Positions 1 to 9,900 of a stretch of 64,000 nt of DNA are shown here, one piece after another. Origin of the DNA: Calothrix sp. C42_A2020_038. GTDB lineage: Bacteria; Cyanobacteriota; Cyanobacteriia; Cyanobacteriales; Nostocaceae. The translations under genes and the position numbers were made by a program. Location of the stretch: assembly GCA_015272395.1 (NCBI GenBank), contig JACYLQ010000027.1:186001-250000 (forward strand), in the 5' to 3' direction. Below the pieces are notes generated by a model. It saw only the letters and a list, made by a program, of their open reading frames with translations, did not search any database and was not told the DNA's origin. The first letter of the stretch is position 1, and the number at the start of each line of letters is the position of its first letter.

Positions 1-217
1 TCTTGTTAGTCAATGCAATTTGTATCACATATCGCTCCTTTGCTTGCTTTTTTTGTACCCATACTCAGTTTTGACGAGTGATTTTTACCCTGGCGCCCCC
101 AGCTGCAATTAAGGTAAACCATAACTATTATTCAGTTTTTACGATTCTATACAATGAAGTTTTTGTAAGAACTTGCTGGAGCTTTTCAAAAGTTTTTACA
201 TCAACTTGATATTAACG

Positions 218-451
218 TCAACAACAGTTTTTGTTTTTACATTTTATCTGGTATTTATACGTAAGTAATAACGCTGAAGCAATTTTAATTAGAGTCATAC
301 CAGAGCCATCTACATTACTACTACGTAAAAATACTAAATGTATGATTTGTTCATTTGGAAAAAATAGAGATAATTGGGTAAAGAAACTAGGGGACAGACA
401 ATAAACAACTGTATCGGCATAAATGAAACTTTTTTTAAAGCACCTGAGCAA
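218..451 (-). pseudogene. possible STAS-like fragment, uncertain
   Basis: An open frame of 77 codons that begins at TTG and has no clear ribosome binding site. Its middle reads like the core of a STAS (anti-sigma-factor antagonist) domain: a hydrophobic strand (IIHLVFL) followed by SNVDGSGMTLIKIASAL, resembling the usual strand-loop-helix with a D-S-G type phosphorylation loop. The N-terminal half of a STAS domain is poorly recognisable and the length is short for the family (about 100 residues). It may be a decayed gene or a chance resemblance. The rest of positions 1-684 shows no other gene. Confidence 0.2.
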
Positions 452-684
452 TCTTTTATGACTTCAAAGATGGTTAAGTAGTGTTTGAGGGTAGTTCATA
501 CAGTTATTAACTGACCACCTCTAAAATATTCTAGTTCCCTGAAAAATCAAAGAACCAAGATAAAGGAGAAAGTGAGTTACGCTACAAGAAATGTAAAGTA
601 TTAATAAACTGAGAGGCATTGAATCAGGAAAATAGAGTTTACAATTATTAAGAATGAAATTAACCCTTATTTTGACATCCTCCT

Positions 685-1038
685 ATGGACGACAAAGCAA
701 TACTGCTCAAGTCAACAACCCGACATATCCGTATTTTTGCCGCAGAGTTAGACAAAGATGGCGAGCTGGTTCCTAGTAACCAAGTCTTAACAATGGACGT
801 TGACCCCGATAACGAATTCAACTGGAGTGAGGATGCCCTACAAAAGGTTTACCGTAAATTTGATGAATATGTCGAAGCATCAAGCGGCACCGACCTCACC
901 GACTATAACCTCCGCCGTATTGGTTCAGATTTAGAACACTTTATTCGTTCGCTATTACAAAAAGGCGAAATTAGTTATAACCTCAATGCACGTGTTACTA
1001 ACTACAGCATGGGGCTTCCGCGCGTTGAAGCACAGTGA
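685..1038 (+). CDS. ndhM: NAD(P)H-quinone oxidoreductase subunit M
   Basis: NdhM is a small peripheral subunit specific to the cyanobacterial and plastid NDH-1 complex, which works in respiration and cyclic electron flow around photosystem I at the thylakoid membrane. The 117-residue protein has the family's usual length and nearly invariant stretches: [39 protein letters not shown] and [17 protein letters not shown]. There is no signal peptide or membrane segment, in line with a matrix-side subunit. ATG start. The gene stands alone, followed by a perfect palindromic repeat at 1050-1075. Confidence 0.95.
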   Translation: MDDKAILLKSTTRHIRIFAAELDKDGELVPSNQVLTMDVDPDNEFNWSEDALQKVYRKFDEYVEASSGTDLTDYNLRRIGSDLEHFIRSLLQKGEISYNLNARVTNYSMGLPRVEAQ

Positions 1039-1049
1039 GTTAGGAGGAT

Positions 1050-1075
1050 TAGAGACGCGATTGATCGCGTCTCTA
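1050..1075. repeat. palindromic intergenic repeat (TAGAGACGCGAT type)
   Basis: Perfect 12-bp inverted repeat TAGAGACGCGAT / ATCGCGTCTCTA around a 2-base centre, just after ndhM. A related hairpin with the same TAGAGAC...GTCTCTA outer arms is at 8192-8224, so this is a dispersed repeat family rather than a unique terminator. Confidence 0.6.
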
Positions 1076-1229
1076 CAAGTCAAGATTCATAACTTTGACA
1101 CTCTACCCTCTGAAGAGAGGTAGATTCTCTAAAACTTGCTTAAAAGGAATAGTCAAACCCGCTTTAAAAAAACGGGGCTACCAAGCTCCCGAATATTTTA
1201 CGTGTTCCTGATAACTCCTAACTTTTACG

Positions 1230-2543
1230 ATGCTTAGATTTTTTTTTGCTCTAGCTTTAATCTCACTACTAATTGGCTCTCAAAGCAAAGTCACTGAACT
1301 GACAGGACGAGCAATTTTATTGGCTGATACATTTGCCCCTGGTTATACAAGTGGACAGTTTAAAAAAACTAACCGTACTACACCCTTTGTAAACACTCAA
1401 CCAGTACAAGGGTTTTCTGCTGTTGAGTTTGGACCGAAACCAGGTACGTTTTATGTGATCTCAGATAACGGGTTTGGAGCAAAAACTAATTCTTGGGATT
1501 ATATACTTCGTGTTTACGCGGTTGAACCAGATTTTTCCACAGGCAAAGTATATCCTGTTGATTTTCAAACTGGAGAACGAATTGCTTGGTTTAGTCGCCG
1601 GAGCTTTATTGAACTTAATGACCGAAATCTTCAAGCTAATTTTTCAATTATTGCAGAACAAATAAACTATCCTGGAAGTAATATTGCTGTTTCCCCTTTG
1701 ATCAAAGCTAATCGCTTGCTGACAGGTGGTGATTTTGATCCTGAGTCTTTCCGTCGTAATTCCGATGGTACTTTTTGGGTGGGAGATGAGTTTGGTCCAT
1801 TTTTACTGCATTTCGGACAAGCAGGGGAATTGTTAGAACCACCGATACCACTGCCAAATTTTTTGCGGATTGGTCAATTGGACATTGTTAGATCGCCCGA
1901 TAATCCAGATTTAGCTTCTCTAGAAGATGATAAGCGAACTACCCTCATCAATTTAGGTGGCTCCAAAGGCTTTGAGGGTTTAGCGATTAACCCTAGCAGG
2001 ACAAAACTGTATGCAATGTTAGAAGGGGCACTCAAAGATGATACTCAAAAAGATCGCTTGCTGATTCATGAATTTGATTTAGCGAGTCAAAAATACACAG
2101 GTCAAGTATTTGCTTATCAACTGGAAAATCCGAGTTACGCGATCGGTGAGATGACCGCAATTAACGAATCGGAATATATAGTCATTGAGCGTGACAACAA
2201 TCAAGGCGATCCAAACAATCCAGCTTTTGAGTCACCAGCAACTTTTAAGCGTCTTTATAAAATAAATCTTGAAAAAGTAAATAAAGCAGGTTTTGTAGAA
2301 AAAGAATTATTAGTAGATTTACTGAACATTTCCGACCCCAAAAGTATTGGTACAAACGCAACAAAAAATGGTGTGTTCACATTTCCGTTTGTAACAATTG
2401 AGAGTGTACTGCCACTTAATGCCAAAATGCTGCTAGTTATCAATGATAATAACTACGCTGATTCCATCGGGCGAATTCCAAAACAACCTGATCACAACGA
2501 ATTTATTCAAATTAGCTTAAAACAACCACTCTCATTTGACTAA
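1230..2543 (+). CDS. secreted phytase-like esterase family protein
   Basis: The 437-residue protein starts with a signal-peptide-like stretch (LRFFFALALISLLIGSQS, residues 2-19). The remainder matches the esterase-like/phytase-like family (PF13449 type): an early segment GFSAVEFGPKPGTFYVISDN, a central DGTFWVGDEFGPFLLHF, SKGFEGLAINPSRTKLYAMLEG, and a late MLLVINDNNY. These are the recurring beta-propeller blades with acidic loops. Members are exported phosphoesterase-like proteins whose substrate is usually unknown, and true phytase activity is not established by this similarity. It stands alone, with no GGCGCC sites and ordinary cyanobacterial codon use. Export is inferred from the N-terminus. 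Confidence 0.8.
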   Translation: MLRFFFALALISLLIGSQSKVTELTGRAILLADTFAPGYTSGQFKKTNRTTPFVNTQPVQGFSAVEFGPKPGTFYVISDNGFGAKTNSWDYILRVYAVEPDFSTGKVYPVDFQTGERIAWFSRRSFIELNDRNLQANFSIIAEQINYPGSNIAVSPLIKANRLLTGGDFDPESFRRNSDGTFWVGDEFGPFLLHFGQAGELLEPPIPLPNFLRIGQLDIVRSPDNPDLASLEDDKRTTLINLGGSKGFEGLAINPSRTKLYAMLEGALKDDTQKDRLLIHEFDLASQKYTGQVFAYQLENPSYAIGEMTAINESEYIVIERDNNQGDPNNPAFESPATFKRLYKINLEKVNKAGFVEKELLVDLLNISDPKSIGTNATKNGVFTFPFVTIESVLPLNAKMLLVINDNNYADSIGRIPKQPDHNEFIQISLKQPLSFD

Positions 2544-3015
2544 TACTACTCTAGACAGATAAATAAAAGTTTGACAAGTATGCTAATTTCTCCCCTGTAA
2601 CCCTTCTCCTTGGACAAAATACCTACTCGGTATTACTTTCGGCTAGCGCACTATATTTTGAGATTTTTAGTTTTAAATTAAGCTTCTTATTGCTCACGTT
2701 CTTATAAACTATAGAGATACTTTCGCTATTTCCACTTTCACAGATGGATTAATTTTGTCTATAGCCTTTGTCAAGGTAGCCCGCTCGCTATCCTTGGCAG
2801 TGTCTGATCCGTTGCATCAACCTAATGGATTAGATCTGTAGCTCAAAAAACCTGATGTCTAACTACGCTTCTCATAGCTTTTTTTCTGTACTTATGTTAG
2901 CGTCAGTCAACCAGGAAATATATATTTATTTAAAAACTACGAGCGGTATAGGGTGCCGCTGCTTATTCTTTTGATTAAAATTGCTAAGGTATAGCCGATC
3001 GGTGCGAAGAAAACT
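2544..3015. other. intergenic, no gene seen
   Basis: About 470 bases between the esterase-like gene and the PP2C gene. I see no RNA gene and no coding frame with family resemblance. It presumably contains the promoter of the PP2C-CHAT group. Confidence 0.5.
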
Positions 3016-5259
3016 ATGGAACAAGACGCGGCAACGCTCTACTGCCCAAACGAACTTTGTCAGGCAGCCAATCCGCTTAACCACAATTATTGTCAGCGAT
3101 GTTCAACACCGCTGCCGAAACGTTATCTTTGGGCAGTTACAGAAGGAAAAAGTTTGGGAACTCCCGGTACCATCTTAGCCGATCGCTATTTGATAATTAG
3201 CCAGTTTGTTCTTCTGGATACGAAACCCGGATTAATTCCACAGGTACCGGATCTAGACCAGCTACAAAAACTAAGACCTTATCTACGTTTATTTCCTTAC
3301 CGCTTGCATGTTCCTCAAGTTTATGGAACTGTTAGCTTGGAACTGGAAGCGCTCGATATTTTATTATTGGAGAAACCACCGCTCTATACAAGAAATGACC
3401 CTCTCGAAGTGCATTTATACGAGTCATTAGACTCGGTATGGAGTCAAGCAACATCAATGCGACAACTGAACTGGTTGTGGCAAATCGCACATATTTGGCA
3501 ACCTTTAGCGAGCGAAGGTGTTGCTTCAACTTTACTTGACCCTCTATTACTACGACCTGAAGGCTCTTTAGTCAAAATCTTAAAATTGCGCTGCGACTCA
3601 GAGGTTTCTCCTTCCCTAGCAGATTTAGGAGGTTTTTGGAGTGCGAATTTGCTGCCAAACACCAAAAATGCCATCAGAGAATTTTTCACCCAAGTTTGTA
3701 ACTCGCTTGTATCAGGCGAAATTCATTCTGGTGAGCAGTTAGTTGCTGTTTTGGATCAAGGGTTAGTTTCACTTAACCAAGCTGCAACTAGAGATACATC
3801 ACTTAATTATTCAGTTAAAATATTTACTAGTACAGATACTGGTCCTAGCCGTCAACGGAACGAGGATGCCTGTTATCCATTGCCTGGAACTATTGTCAGT
3901 AAACCACCTCAGCCTACAGCTTTAGCTATTGTTTGCGATGGTATCGGTGGACACGAGGGAGGTAATGTTGCATCGAATATTGCGATAGATGTAATTCAGC
4001 AACAAGTAAGCCAAATCGCATCAGTACCGCGTGACCGTATCGACCCGACAATTTTGCTTGCTGATTTAGAAAGAGCAGCAGCAGTAGCAAACGATAAAAT
4101 TAGCCAGCGTAATGATAGCGAGGGTAGGCAGGGGCGCCAGCGAATGGGAACAACTCTGGTAATGGCCTTACCTATCGCTCACGAAATGTATATTGCTCAT
4201 GTGGGTGACAGTCGTGCTTACTTAATTACACGCACAGGCTGCTATCAAGTAACCCTTGACGATGATGTTGCATCGCGCGAAGTCCGACTAGGGTATGCAG
4301 TTTACCGCGATGCCGTTATGCAAGGTGCCAGTGGTTCGCTGGTGCAAGCTTTGGGTATGGGCAATAGTAATTCGCTGCATCCAACTGCTCAACGGTTTGT
4401 GCTGGATGAAGACTGTGTGTTCCTGCTATGTTCAGATGGATTAAGCGATTTTGACCGAGTTGAGCAACACTGGGAGACAGAAATTTTACCGATTTTGACT
4501 GAGGGTATAGATATTGGCGAAGCAGTAAATAACCTAATTCAAATTGCCAATAAATATAATGGACATGACAACGTCACAGTCGCCATAGTCCATTATCAAA
4601 TTAAATACTCTGAACCAGAAAAAATCCAGGCGCCCAACATTGCTGATTTATCGAGTTATAGCTTCGATAATTACCCTACAAGCAATGCCTCGGAACGGTT
4701 TATGAGTCCGAATCAAAAGACCCAGGTAATACCTGATACTGCGCCAGCGAAAAAACAGATACCTTTACAATTAATTGCATTATTGTCTGTGGTTACTGTC
4801 GGAGGGTTAATTGGACTGTTAATACGACAATTCTTCTTCCCAAATCAACCTCCTTTGACTATATCAGCTCCAACAGTAGCGCCTTCTTTACCGCCACCAA
4901 CGATACAACCGGAGCCAAAGCAGGCTTTTGCAAAAGGGTCGCTAATTATCACTCAATCGGCAATTGAATTTAGCAAAAGTAGGGATTATAGAAAAGAAGG
5001 TACTATTCCAGTAAAAACAACCTTAAAAGTTTTAGAATCACAACCAATTAGTGAAGGCACAAATCAAAGTGAGTTGCTACATCTACTTGTTTGTGATGTT
5101 CCTAAACAAAAAGAAGCACCTGCAATTGCTCCCCCCCGTACATCAATCAAGCCAGAGGATAACATTTGGATTCAGAAAGCGCAACTTCTACCTGGTAGCG
5201 TTACAACGTCTCAACCAGGAAAAAATGTACCTACTCCATGTAATGGAATCAGAGAATAG
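3016..5259 (+). CDS. PP2C-type serine/threonine phosphatase with zinc ribbon and TM anchor
   Basis: A 747-residue protein of several parts. Residues 10-29 carry a small zinc-ribbon-like set of cysteines (C10, C15, C26, C29). Residues 48-250 look like a degenerate protein-kinase fold (ADRYLI near the start, then HVPQVYG and LLLEKP), an inference with no catalytic kinase motifs visible. Residues 270-530 are a PP2C domain with its metal-binding motifs intact: RNEDA (281-285), DGIGGHEGG (308-316), GDSR (397-400), SDGLSD (473-478) and GHDN (516-519). A membrane segment lies at about 585-608, followed by a Pro-rich, probably extracytoplasmic tail. It should dephosphorylate Ser/Thr-phosphorylated proteins. 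Neighbours with FHA domains, which bind phosphothreonine, fit that role. Confidence 0.88.
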   Translation: MEQDAATLYCPNELCQAANPLNHNYCQRCSTPLPKRYLWAVTEGKSLGTPGTILADRYLIISQFVLLDTKPGLIPQVPDLDQLQKLRPYLRLFPYRLHVPQVYGTVSLELEALDILLLEKPPLYTRNDPLEVHLYESLDSVWSQATSMRQLNWLWQIAHIWQPLASEGVASTLLDPLLLRPEGSLVKILKLRCDSEVSPSLADLGGFWSANLLPNTKNAIREFFTQVCNSLVSGEIHSGEQLVAVLDQGLVSLNQAATRDTSLNYSVKIFTSTDTGPSRQRNEDACYPLPGTIVSKPPQPTALAIVCDGIGGHEGGNVASNIAIDVIQQQVSQIASVPRDRIDPTILLADLERAAAVANDKISQRNDSEGRQGRQRMGTTLVMALPIAHEMYIAHVGDSRAYLITRTGCYQVTLDDDVASREVRLGYAVYRDAVMQGASGSLVQALGMGNSNSLHPTAQRFVLDEDCVFLLCSDGLSDFDRVEQHWETEILPILTEGIDIGEAVNNLIQIANKYNGHDNVTVAIVHYQIKYSEPEKIQAPNIADLSSYSFDNYPTSNASERFMSPNQKTQVIPDTAPAKKQIPLQLIALLSVVTVGGLIGLLIRQFFFPNQPPLTISAPTVAPSLPPPTIQPEPKQAFAKGSLIITQSAIEFSKSRDYRKEGTIPVKTTLKVLESQPISEGTNQSELLHLLVCDVPKQKEAPAIAPPRTSIKPEDNIWIQKAQLLPGSVTTSQPGKNVPTPCNGIRE

Positions 5260-5430
5260 CCTTTACCTTCAAATCAACCGCTTCCGGACGCTCATACACC
5301 CAAAAGTAGATAAACTGGTAGCAAACATAAAATATTTTCATGGCAAATTCGGTTAAAACTATAAAGAGGTAGAAAGCATTCGCGTTCTATTTTCTGATTA
5401 ACCTGTCTTATAACTTTGCTCATTTTACCC

Positions 5431-7005
5431 ATGCCATCCCTAAACCTGGCGATTGCCCGTCTCGTTCATGCTGGCACCAACAATTTCGCTATTTGGGTGG
5501 TGCGCGCTCCCTATCCCAGTGGGCACGTTTTTCACGATTGTGTTTGGACACCCAACCTGACACAAGTATGGCAGGAATGGCAACAATTGTTTGCAGGTCA
5601 TAGCAACCTCGATGTATCTCCTAGTCCAAACATAGATAACGTAACCCCAACACCTAATCCCTTACCAATTGAATTACCGACACCTGCGACTGGACAGCCT
5701 ACAAATTACGCTGGGCGCCTGATGCAGTATTTTGGTAACTGTTTATGGCAGTGGGTCTTCGATGGACCAATACTAGGCAGCTTAGAACATAGTCGCGGAA
5801 TCGCAGCTGGACAAGAAAAAAGTCTACGGGTACGTCTAGAAGTACGCGACCCTTATTTAGTCTCAGTACCTTGGGAAATTATGCAGCGTCCTGGTCAAGC
5901 TGCGATTTCGCTCTCGCAAAATGTAATATTTAGTCGAACTACGAGCGACGTTGAACGACTGCCTTCTTTACGTAGCGATGCCGGATTAAACGTTTTGTTG
6001 GTTCTCGGCGAAGACGAAAATCTCCAGTTGGAAGCTGAAGCCGAACTATTAAAGCAAACTTTGACACAAGGTAGCGGCACTAGTTCGCGCGGATGCGCTC
6101 CTTGTATCGTTACTAAACTCATTCAGCCTACCCCAGAAGAATTAATTGCGACTTTAGAAACTCGTGCGTATAATGTGTTTTTTTACGCAGGTCATGGATT
6201 GCGTGGTCCAGATGGCGGGATTCTCAATCTATACCCAAAAGCTACCCTCAATGGCATCGAACTCGCTCAGGTATTGACGCGAACTGGTGTAAAGCTGGCT
6301 GTTTTTAACTCGTGTTGGGGCGCCCAACCTTTCTGGGTAAATCACCAACCAATAGCATATAGCAGTTTGGCAGAAGTGTTGATTCGACACGGAGTACCAG
6401 CAGTGTTAGGAATGCGTGACCAAATTGCCGACCGCGAAAGTCTCAGTTTCATTCAAGCTTTTTCTGAAGCACTACGTTCACGTCGAGCAATTGATGAAGC
6501 TGTTGCTGAAGCTCGTCAAAAATTACTAGCTTTATACAAATTTAACCAACCAGGTTGGACTTTGCCAGTGCTATATTTACATCCTGAGTTTGATGGACAA
6601 CTACTTCGTAGTTTGGATGAAAGCATTACCGAATTACCAACTTCTTTACCTGAATTCAAAAAATCTTTTCCTTCTGCTTCATTAAGACTACTTACTGATG
6701 GCACAAAAAAATTACTTCCAACTCCAATTACCCGTATCGGTCGTACTACTGATAACAATATTGTGATTCCAGATTTATCAGTTTCTAGACAACATGCTCA
6801 AATTATTTGTCGCGATAGTTTTATTGATACTAGGTTAGAGCATAATTACTATTTGCGCGATGATTCCACTGGAGGAACATTGATTTATCAATCTGGAGCA
6901 TGGCAACGAATCCACCACGAGGAAGTACCATTAACTTCGGGAATGCAGCTAAAGTTTGGTAGTAGTCGTAGCGACATTTGGGAGTTTATTATCGAAAATC
7001 CATAA
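5431..7005 (+). CDS. CHAT domain-FHA domain fusion protein
   Basis: The ATG at 5431 was preferred over an in-frame TTG five codons earlier. The 524-residue protein has an N-terminal region of unknown fold, then a CHAT (caspase-like) domain at about 180-380 with the expected catalytic dyad: His255 in FFYAGHG and Cys295 in VFNSCWG. A C-terminal FHA domain at about 415-515 has the conserved GRTTDNNIVI and SVSRQHAQI segments. CHAT proteins are predicted cysteine proteases, and FHA domains bind phosphothreonine peptides. The gene follows the PP2C phosphatase by 171 bases on the same strand, suggesting a phosphorylation-gated protease. Substrates are unknown. Confidence 0.88.
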   Translation: MPSLNLAIARLVHAGTNNFAIWVVRAPYPSGHVFHDCVWTPNLTQVWQEWQQLFAGHSNLDVSPSPNIDNVTPTPNPLPIELPTPATGQPTNYAGRLMQYFGNCLWQWVFDGPILGSLEHSRGIAAGQEKSLRVRLEVRDPYLVSVPWEIMQRPGQAAISLSQNVIFSRTTSDVERLPSLRSDAGLNVLLVLGEDENLQLEAEAELLKQTLTQGSGTSSRGCAPCIVTKLIQPTPEELIATLETRAYNVFFYAGHGLRGPDGGILNLYPKATLNGIELAQVLTRTGVKLAVFNSCWGAQPFWVNHQPIAYSSLAEVLIRHGVPAVLGMRDQIADRESLSFIQAFSEALRSRRAIDEAVAEARQKLLALYKFNQPGWTLPVLYLHPEFDGQLLRSLDESITELPTSLPEFKKSFPSASLRLLTDGTKKLLPTPITRIGRTTDNNIVIPDLSVSRQHAQIICRDSFIDTRLEHNYYLRDDSTGGTLIYQSGAWQRIHHEEVPLTSGMQLKFGSSRSDIWEFIIENP

Positions 7006-7198
7006 TAATTACATAAATACACTCTTGACATTATTCAATTTTCAATTCAATCATATTGTTCTAATATTTTGTATAAACAACAAGGAAAAGATATCGAAAA
7101 ACTGAGCTAAATCATATTCTTTTTGCGGAAACGCTCAAAGCGCGACTGTAGCTCTTGGTACACACAAATTAAATCCATTAAATAAGGTAAGGCTAAAA

Positions 7199-7822
7199 AT
7201 GACCCACGCTACTAACAGTTCAGAATTTTTCCCATCCCAAATTCATCTCGAATTACTCGAAGCTTTGCTCGAATCGGACGATGCTATTTATCCTTGGAAC
7301 CCAGCATTACCCGAGTCTGAAGATTTTTTTCACGAATGTGACGCAAATTGTGCAATTGATGACCTCCTCGACTCTGAAGGCGCCGCCTATGAAGAATCTT
7401 TTTACAACCATCTTGAGACTTTGTGGTCTAATGCAACACATTTTTCATGTAACACAAATGTAGTATCAATATCTAAACTTAAAGAAAGTTTACAAGCTGT
7501 GGCTGCGTCTAGAATTCCTCATAATTGGATAGAGAAAATAGCTCAAAAAGCAAGTGAATTATTTAATCAGCAAGTATCTATAGGAGACCAGCTTGTACAA
7601 GTCGCTCAAGCTTTAGTACCAGCTTTAGGTGCAGATGATTTATCAGTATTAGTACGTCCATATGCTTATGCAATGCGAAGCGAAGCAAATAACTTAGAGT
7701 CTACACTCAAAAAAATTGGTGGACATGAATGGGACAATCTATCGGAGATTGAACAAGCACGCATTACAGTAGCGGTTGCATATTACGCACTTCAGCAAAT
7801 CAAAAATCAAGTTAAAGACTAG
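7199..7822 (+). CDS. acidic helical protein of unknown function
   Basis: The 207-residue protein is not recognised. ATG start preceded by a GGTAAGG-like ribosome binding site. The first third is strongly acidic (segments such as LLESDDAIYPW and PESEDFFHECD), and the remainder is predicted to be mainly helical, with VAQALVPALGADDLSVLVRPYAYAMR conserved-looking in style. No signal peptide or membrane segment. It follows the CHAT-FHA gene by 193 bases on the same strand and may be its partner or substrate, by position only. Confidence 0.65.
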   Translation: MTHATNSSEFFPSQIHLELLEALLESDDAIYPWNPALPESEDFFHECDANCAIDDLLDSEGAAYEESFYNHLETLWSNATHFSCNTNVVSISKLKESLQAVAASRIPHNWIEKIAQKASELFNQQVSIGDQLVQVAQALVPALGADDLSVLVRPYAYAMRSEANNLESTLKKIGGHEWDNLSEIEQARITVAVAYYALQQIKNQVKD

Positions 7823-8254
7823 CTATTGGCTTTTAATAATATTAATAATAAATATTGGGTGCAGGGTGGAATTCATTTTAGCTTTGGATCTATATTTTGA
7901 TTTAGATTTGCGTGGTGCCTTAAATAGACATCTTGCACCAATTCGTAGTGGTATGTTACAAATCAAATTTAATGTTGCTTTAAAAGTGTTGTTTCCCAGG
8001 ATTAACAGAAGACAACTAGAAAAATTGATGAGTATTCATTTTTCAGTAGATACAGTTATACCATGTTAAATCTAAGTTTAGATTATTGCTTTACAACAAC
8101 CATCTATCAAAAGGCAGAAAAACACAATTATTGCAACTTTAAAAAACCGGGTCTAATACGATTTCACGTTAATGACGATACAAACGAATCTTGTAGAGAC
8201 AAGGGTTCAACTCTTGTCTCTACAGGTCTATATTTGTATCAAGGTTTTTGTTTA
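7823..8254. other. intergenic with one hairpin repeat
   Basis: Convergent gap between the acidic protein gene and the FHA-PrsW gene. Short open frames here show no family resemblance and lack plausible start signals. It contains the hairpin repeat at 8192-8224. Confidence 0.5.
8192..8224. repeat. hairpin repeat (TGTAGAGACAAG type)
   Basis: Perfect 12-bp arms TGTAGAGACAAG / CTTGTCTCTACA around a 9-base loop. The outer half is shared with the palindrome at 1050-1075. It lies between two converging genes and could also act as a bidirectional transcription end. Confidence 0.55.
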
Positions 8255-9631
8255 TTATTTTCGTTCAAGGAAGCGTGTTGCAAAATTTTGTGACCGATTT
8301 GGAGATAGGGCGCGTGCTTTGAGAATAGCAGCCATTAGGAATGCATAAGCAATTACTCCCACAACGACTAGTAGCAGTGCATTAATAGCTCCTGTAGCAT
8401 TCCACAAAGCATGAAGTGCTGCCGCTGTTAAATATCCGACCACTAGAATTTGCAATCCTTTGCTTGGTTTGAGAACGGCTAAACCGATAAAGTAACCGAA
8501 ATAACCGCTGTAAGCCATGTGACCTGCAACTAAACCTAGAATACGAGGAATCAAAAGCTGCAATCCAACTAATTGTCCAGCATCTGCACCTGCTTGCTGT
8601 GCAACGTTCTGTGCGATTTGTGGTACATACTGACCAAGTGTTTCCAACAAGGTAAAACCAACAGCGGAAGCGGTGCCAAGTAAAATCCCGTCGAGCGGTT
8701 CCCAAACACCAAGTCGCTCACGCCAAGGAGAAGGAAGTGTTCTGGCAATTACATATATACCCAACACTGGTAAAGCTTTGAGCAATTCCTCCATCAACCC
8801 GGCGCCGAAAAACATCCGCACGAGTAATTCAGTGAGAGTAATTTCCTGGTTGTCTCTGGGTAAATTGCCTGGAAGAACAAAGCGAAATATAAAAATAAAT
8901 AAATCTAAAATAGGGCTTTTTAAAATTACTACCGTAGCTAAAGCAGAACCCAGTAATATCCACCAAGGCTTGTGTTTTCCACACAAACGATAAATAAAGA
9001 AATACGCGGCTGAAGCAATATAAGTACCTACAATAACTTGATTTGCTTGCGGTTGACCAACTGTAGCAAACATTAGTACTACAAAGATAACAGTTAAGAT
9101 TCCAGGAATTAAGAAAGCTTTGCTTGTTAAATCTTTTCCCGTAGATATTATTGGGAAAAGTTGTGTAAAGCTTACCGAATCAATCTGTGTTGGTGCCTCA
9201 TATTTACTTGCAGGAGTGAGTGATGTAGCAGTAGTTGAATTAACAACTGTTTGCTGATACGCATTCGCTTCACATTCAAACTGGAACAGTGGGCCATCTT
9301 GTGCGAGTGAAATTCGGTCGCCACTATGTAATTCTTGGCAGCCCTCAAGACGTTGCCCGTTTAGGTAGGTGCCATTTGCGCTACTAAGATCACAAATTAC
9401 CCAGCTACACCGACCATCAGGGGAAGGAGAAAGCGCGCGAACGACTGCATGACGACGAGATACCATCCGAAACTTGATGGCATCTAAAACAATTTGACAA
9501 CCTGGGTCACGTCCAATTACCACCTCTCGATTTGGGACAAGCGAATAACTAGATTCTGACCCTGATGGTACTCCATTACCAGATACCAGCCGCAGAAATG
9601 CATTATTTCCGAGCGTGTTTTTGCCTGCCAT
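8255..9631 (-). CDS. FHA domain-PrsW family intramembrane metalloprotease
   Basis: 458 residues. An N-terminal FHA domain (about residues 25-115) shows VIGRDPGCQIVL, MVSRRHAVV and SSANGTYLNG. Residues 170-450 form about eight membrane segments of the PrsW protease family with its conserved motifs: GLMEELLKALPV (EE at 281-282), FTLLE (326-330), GHMAYSG (His371) and ALHALWNA (His407). PrsW-type enzymes cut membrane proteins such as anti-sigma factors. The FHA domain suggests recruitment of phosphorylated substrates. It faces the PP2C/CHAT-FHA group convergently, making a second protease with an FHA domain in the same locus. Confidence 0.88.
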   Translation of the reverse strand: MAGKNTLGNNAFLRLVSGNGVPSGSESSYSLVPNREVVIGRDPGCQIVLDAIKFRMVSRRHAVVRALSPSPDGRCSWVICDLSSANGTYLNGQRLEGCQELHSGDRISLAQDGPLFQFECEANAYQQTVVNSTTATSLTPASKYEAPTQIDSVSFTQLFPIISTGKDLTSKAFLIPGILTVIFVVLMFATVGQPQANQVIVGTYIASAAYFFIYRLCGKHKPWWILLGSALATVVILKSPILDLFIFIFRFVLPGNLPRDNQEITLTELLVRMFFGAGLMEELLKALPVLGIYVIARTLPSPWRERLGVWEPLDGILLGTASAVGFTLLETLGQYVPQIAQNVAQQAGADAGQLVGLQLLIPRILGLVAGHMAYSGYFGYFIGLAVLKPSKGLQILVVGYLTAAALHALWNATGAINALLLVVVGVIAYAFLMAAILKARALSPNRSQNFATRFLERK

Positions 9632-9748
9632 TCATTTACAGGATAACTTTAAACATATTTATGGGGAAAGAATTTAGCAGTAGCATTGGGGCTACGGCCA
9701 AGTTCTATTTATTGATAAATACACTATAGCTTTACTCTATGAAGGATA

Positions 9749-9776
9749 ATTAAAAATTAAAAATTAAAAATTAAAA
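9749..9776. repeat. tandem heptamer (ATTAAAA)x4
   Basis: Four perfect head-to-tail copies of ATTAAAA, a short tandemly repeated repetitive sequence of the kind common in heterocystous cyanobacteria. Confidence 0.8.
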
Positions 9777-9900
9777 CACCTTCAATCAACCATACTAGGG
9801 CTTTCAACTAGAGTAATCAGCTACATAAATGTTTACCAAAGTAAAGATATTAATTCTGTATTTTTGCTGTCATTTTCCATAACTGACAGATTTTTAAGAT

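Noticed and set aside
7776-8293. Two short frames between the acidic protein and the FHA-PrsW gene
   Set aside because: They overlap the ends of real genes and the hairpin repeat, and show no homology that I can recognise.
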